NCBI GenBank assembly: GCA_036937835.1
Contig: CM072864.1
Coordinates: 7,694,501 to 7,758,500 of the forward strand
Length of the DNA stretch: 64,000 nucleotides
Direction of reading: 5' to 3'
From: Pampus argenteus
Taxonomy: Eukaryota > Chordata > Actinopteri > Scombriformes > Stromateidae
Positions 60,971-64,000 of this stretch are shown here, piece after piece; the first letter of the stretch is position 1, and each line of letters starts with the position of its first letter. The notes beneath the pieces are model-generated. The model searched no databases. It was not told the DNA's origin and saw only the letters and a list, made by a program, of their open reading frames with translations. Both the position numbers and the translations under genes were made by a program.

Positions 60971-61150
60971 GAATGCTGTGCACGTGTTGTCAAACTGGTA
61001 AGGCTGTTTTCTTCATTGGTTGTCTTTTGTCTATTTACATACATTAACATGCAGTGCTGCTGAGCTCTCAGAGCTACCATACAGAGGAAACAAAAGCTGA
61101 AGAAGAAAAGCAGAACAACTTCAGATAGGAGTAGGTGAGTTCCCTGCAGT

Positions 61151-62645
61151 GGGTTATTAGAGAGAGGTTCATGCCCAGTTCGTACTTCGCGGGCGCCTAG
61201 TGCATGTGGCCGCAGCGCACACGTCAGCAGAGGGAGATCAGCACCCTGGACAGCGGCGCCTGGTCAAAAATAAAGCAGAGCTCCTTTCCTGCCCAGCTGC
61301 TGGGAGCACTGGGAGAGGTGCTTCACCCATCGCGGACGGATGGATGACTAAAGAAAAATAACGACTTGTTTACAGGATGACAGTCCGGGTTTTTTTTTCT
61401 CCTCATTCCGGAAGTAGCTGCTGCGTTGGTTCAGTCTCCAAGCCGACCATTTCGAGGAGGAAAATCAGCGCCAGCAGTATCATCACCACCATATATCTGA
61501 TCCAATAATCAATGCCATTACTGCTGTGTGATTGCTCTCGGATATACGAAGACATCCTCATACGTCTTCCCTTTTTCTTTCTCTCTAATTTGAAAAAATC
61601 GCAAGGTGCCTTTTTTTTAAATTATTCTGCATCCTTCTTTCTTTCCACCGTTTTTTTTTGTCTTGCAATGAGATGCTGATGGACATCGAGCGAGGATGGA
61701 AAACATGAGGCTTTCGGGTGTTTTTGTGTTGCCATATTTCCAGCTAGGCTGCTGAAGAAGAAGAAAAAAAAAATGCAAATGACACGGATTGTGTTTTTGA
61801 TCTCGACGTGGATTGGCGGGGTGAATGGCACGGATTCTTCGTGGATCAACCTGAGGTTTTACAAAAAGGAGATGAAATAGGAAGACAGGGGGGAAAAAAA
61901 TGGACCATGATCTGACGCTTGGGATGCTACACTGAGAGGGACAATTACAAAAAAAAATTATTATAATCACGTCAAAATCAAACTTCAATTTCATCTTCCG
62001 CAACCTCCCCATAAACCTTCCTCTTCTTTTTTTTTTTTTTTTTTGTTTTGATTATGATTCTTGACAAGTGTCCCAGATGTGACTGTATGGATGGCATGTC
62101 GTTGTATTTTACATCCCATCTTCTATTTCCTGGCTCTGTGTTGCTCTCTCTTCCACTCGTCCACTCTCTCGCAGTCTTCTGCTTTGGGTAGCAAAACATG
62201 TAGGGCTATTTTTTGCTGCAAGCCCAGTGTGCGTCTGAAAAAACAAAAAAAGGTGTCTTTTAGAGCAGCTGCGAGGAAAAAATGAACCGTGGAAGTTGTA
62301 ATGTCTTCTAAAGGGTGCGGTGGAAGATGCATCTATAGACAGCATTTTGCTGAGTTGTTTGAGTAATGAATATTGAAAGAGTGTGTCGGCCAGCTGAAAG
62401 GGAAAATCTTTCATCTGCATTGGCTTAGACACACACATGCCATCAGTGGGGCGAGAGCCTTTATTTCTCTGGATTTCCAATTAATAGTTGTGGTATTAAG
62501 AAAAGAAAAAATATATATATACAATAAAAATGAACATATCTGGTGTATGAATAATAGTAATAACCATAATAATAATAATAATAGAGGGAGAGGGGAAAAG
62601 ACAAAAACACTTCATTTATTTATTTCAGTCTTTATGTAGCCAAAC
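61151..62645 (+). promoter_or_regulatory. marchf9 promoter and 5' UTR region
   Basis: A CpG-richer patch at about 61180-61300 contains gcgggcgcc and an RE1-like element. Several ATGs followed by stops lie between 61375 and 62645, so the leader is either spliced or carries upstream ORFs. The transcription start is not determinable here. Confidence 0.5.
61237..61257 (+). promoter_or_regulatory. RE1/NRSE-type element (REST binding site)
   Basis: TCAGCACC, two bases, then GGACAGCGGC. Both half-sites of the canonical RE1 are intact with the usual spacing; differences from the recalled consensus are at the first base, the two variable central bases and one base near the end. It lies 1.4 kb upstream of the marchf9 start codon. 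Confidence 0.75.
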
Positions 62646-62978
62646 ATGTTCAAGTATCGGATCCGCATGTTTTTTAATGAACTGAAAGTCCTGGTGTTTA
62701 TGCGATCCGATTCGAGACAGTCCGGCTCAGACACAGATAGACGCTCCACCACCATGAGAGGTCTGGGGATGGGCGGCTGTGGTTGGCCGCCTTTCGTCGA
62801 CTGCCATTCCCGGGATGACGAGGAGGAGTACTACGGCAGCGACCCGCGGCCCCGGAGCCTGGCGTTTGAAGACAAGGAACCCAAACTGCAAGTGGGCCTG
62901 GACGCCGTGTCTCTGACCAGCACCGCCAGCAGCCTGCGGACCCCCCAGTGCCGGATCTGTTTCCAAGGCCCTGAACAG
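62646..62978 (+). CDS. marchf9: Membrane-associated RING-CH finger protein 9, first coding exon (rest outside window)
   Basis: E3 ubiquitin ligase of the MARCH family in the Golgi/endosomal system; family members ubiquitinate surface proteins for lysosomal sorting (family knowledge). The exon encodes 111 aa and ends cag/gtacag at 62978 in phase 0. Seen: MFKYRIRMFFNELKVLVF, resembling the MARCH9/MARCH4 start; a GGCGWPPFVDC segment; DDEEEYYGSDPRPR; and TPQCRICFQGPEQ, where C102 and C105 open the RING-CH zinc finger. The DEEEYYGS motif matches MARCH9. The rest of the RING and the two membrane helices must be in exons beyond 64000. The MFKYR start matches the family start. Confidence 0.92.
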
Positions 62979-64000
62979 GTACAGACATGCAGCAGGGAAG
63001 TGTTCCTAAATGCTGATGCCTCCTCCTGTGCATGCAGACAGTGTTGTTTGTGCTGATAGAAAATGTGGTGCTGCACAGAGCCTTTGTGGTGCTGTGGAGA
63101 GCCATTTCACCACGCATGAATTGTTCCACCTCAGCAGGGTTATAGGAAGTTTCTTTTTTTATATAATTATTTCTAAATAATCATAGTGGCTTCTTTATTT
63201 CAAGTCTGCCATTTTGATATATATATATATATTGTTAATAACAGCAAATCACAAAGGGTCTCTGATTCAGAGGAGCTACTACAACCACCCTGTCCTACAT
63301 CTCTGTCTTTCTTTCTTCCTTCTCCCACCCACCTTCCTCTCAACTACCTCCTTTGAAAAAAACCAAAAAAACAATCTAGGTTGAGGCCCAGGTTTCCAAC
63401 AATCATGTAGAGGTATTGTCTTTGATTCTGGAAACATGATTTATTGGTGATCTGCTGATCTGAATAACACTGTTTTCGTAACTAAGCTAATCAGTGGTGG
63501 GGAGGCAGCAGTTCCCACACACACATCTGAAATCCGGCCAGCATAGCAACAAAGAAAGTTAGCCAATTAGGTCTGCAGGATGACAAATAGACTGAGAGGG
63601 ACTGAATATGCATGAGTCACAATAATTTTTGAATCTCCTACCCCTCCCTGGTCCACACGTGTCACAGAACAGGATGATCAAGTCTTGTATTGTGCGACGA
63701 TCACTCTTTCTGGCCAGACAACGGTGTTTGGTTGTGATGATAAATGACAAGTTAAATGATTTTTTTTTTTCATCCACATTTCTATTTTCTGCTTCCTTTT
63801 CTGTCTCTCTGCGGTGCTCAGTTTTATCCCGGAGCCCAAAACAAAAACAATAATAAGTAGTGCATCTTTTTGGTCTATGGCCAAATGTCAGTCTCACCAG
63901 ATGTGCTGAAACCTGTGCCGCCTGGTCTCAGCAGGTAGACCTGAAAGCCTGAGATAATTAGAAACACTGTAAATCCTGCAGGAGCACAGATGGATATTAT
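62979..64000 (+). other. First intron of marchf9 (continues past window)
   Basis: Starts gtacag. Contains a (TA)n at 63216-63231 and pyrimidine-rich stretches. No second exon is recognised before the window ends. Confidence 0.75.

Larger units (their letters stand above)
56661..61150. other. Intergenic region between tspan31 and marchf9
   Basis: No coding exon recognised; specifically, no cdk4 kinase motifs are seen on either strand. Repeats lie at 58081-58390 and 60640-60970. A less AT-rich, non-repetitive block at about 57030-57960 is unexplained. The rest is AT-rich. Confidence 0.6.

Noticed and set aside
60629..60972. Repetitive open frames, and the block as a possible CRISPR-like array
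   Set aside because: Units of about 63 bp are tandem without unique spacers, in vertebrate DNA; the peptides only reflect the minisatellite.
61617..62012. 131-codon minus-strand frame upstream of marchf9
   Set aside because: Low-complexity Phe/Lys-rich frame in the probable 5' leader, without domain features.
1..64000. tRNA or rRNA genes
   Set aside because: No sequence with paired A and B boxes and a cloverleaf, and no rRNA-like stretch, was seen on either strand by eye.

Overview
The window is nuclear DNA of a bony fish, probably a spiny-rayed teleost (inferred). The reasons are intron-split vertebrate genes with GT-AG junctions, long AT-rich spacers, many CA/GT microsatellites, and dispersed repeats of kinds common in teleost genomes. 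I found no operons, CRISPR arrays, phage or bacterial features. Exon junctions below were placed by eye from splice sites, reading phase and recalled vertebrate proteins; no alignment was run.

Layout from left to right: the last two coding exons of an IGF-binding protein, igfbp6-like (182-756, +); pip4k2c, complete in ten coding exons (6126-13809, +, 421 aa); gpr182, one coding exon (17516-18604, +, 362 aa); zbtb39 in three coding exons (23545-20413, -, 868 aa); a decayed non-LTR retrotransposon (25.3-26.5 kb); agap2 in nineteen coding exons for the long form (43216-28150, -, 1187 aa), with a second, alternative first exon at 47803-47641; tspan31 in six coding exons (50238-54869, +, 212 aa); and the first coding exon of marchf9 (62646-62978, +), which continues past the window.

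The human counterparts of these genes lie on chromosome 12q13-q14, where AGAP2, TSPAN31, CDK4 and MARCHF9 are neighbours, so this is a conserved vertebrate block. No cdk4 exon is visible between tspan31 and marchf9. The genes do not form one pathway: they cover IGF binding, phosphoinositide phosphorylation, an atypical chemokine receptor, a BTB zinc-finger repressor, an Arf-GAP/GTPase signalling protein, a tetraspanin and a membrane ubiquitin ligase.

The most interesting points are: two agap2 first exons that splice in the same phase to a shared exon and match the two mammalian PIKE isoform starts; a TA-flanked, internally rearranged DNA transposon inside an agap2 intron; a REST/RE1-type element 1.4 kb upstream of the marchf9 start; a probable GC-AG intron in tspan31; a cluster of CRE-like sites at the tspan31 promoter; an NRF1-type palindrome at the zbtb39 promoter; and a long palindromic MITE-like element behind pip4k2c. 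I did not find a clearly new biological system.
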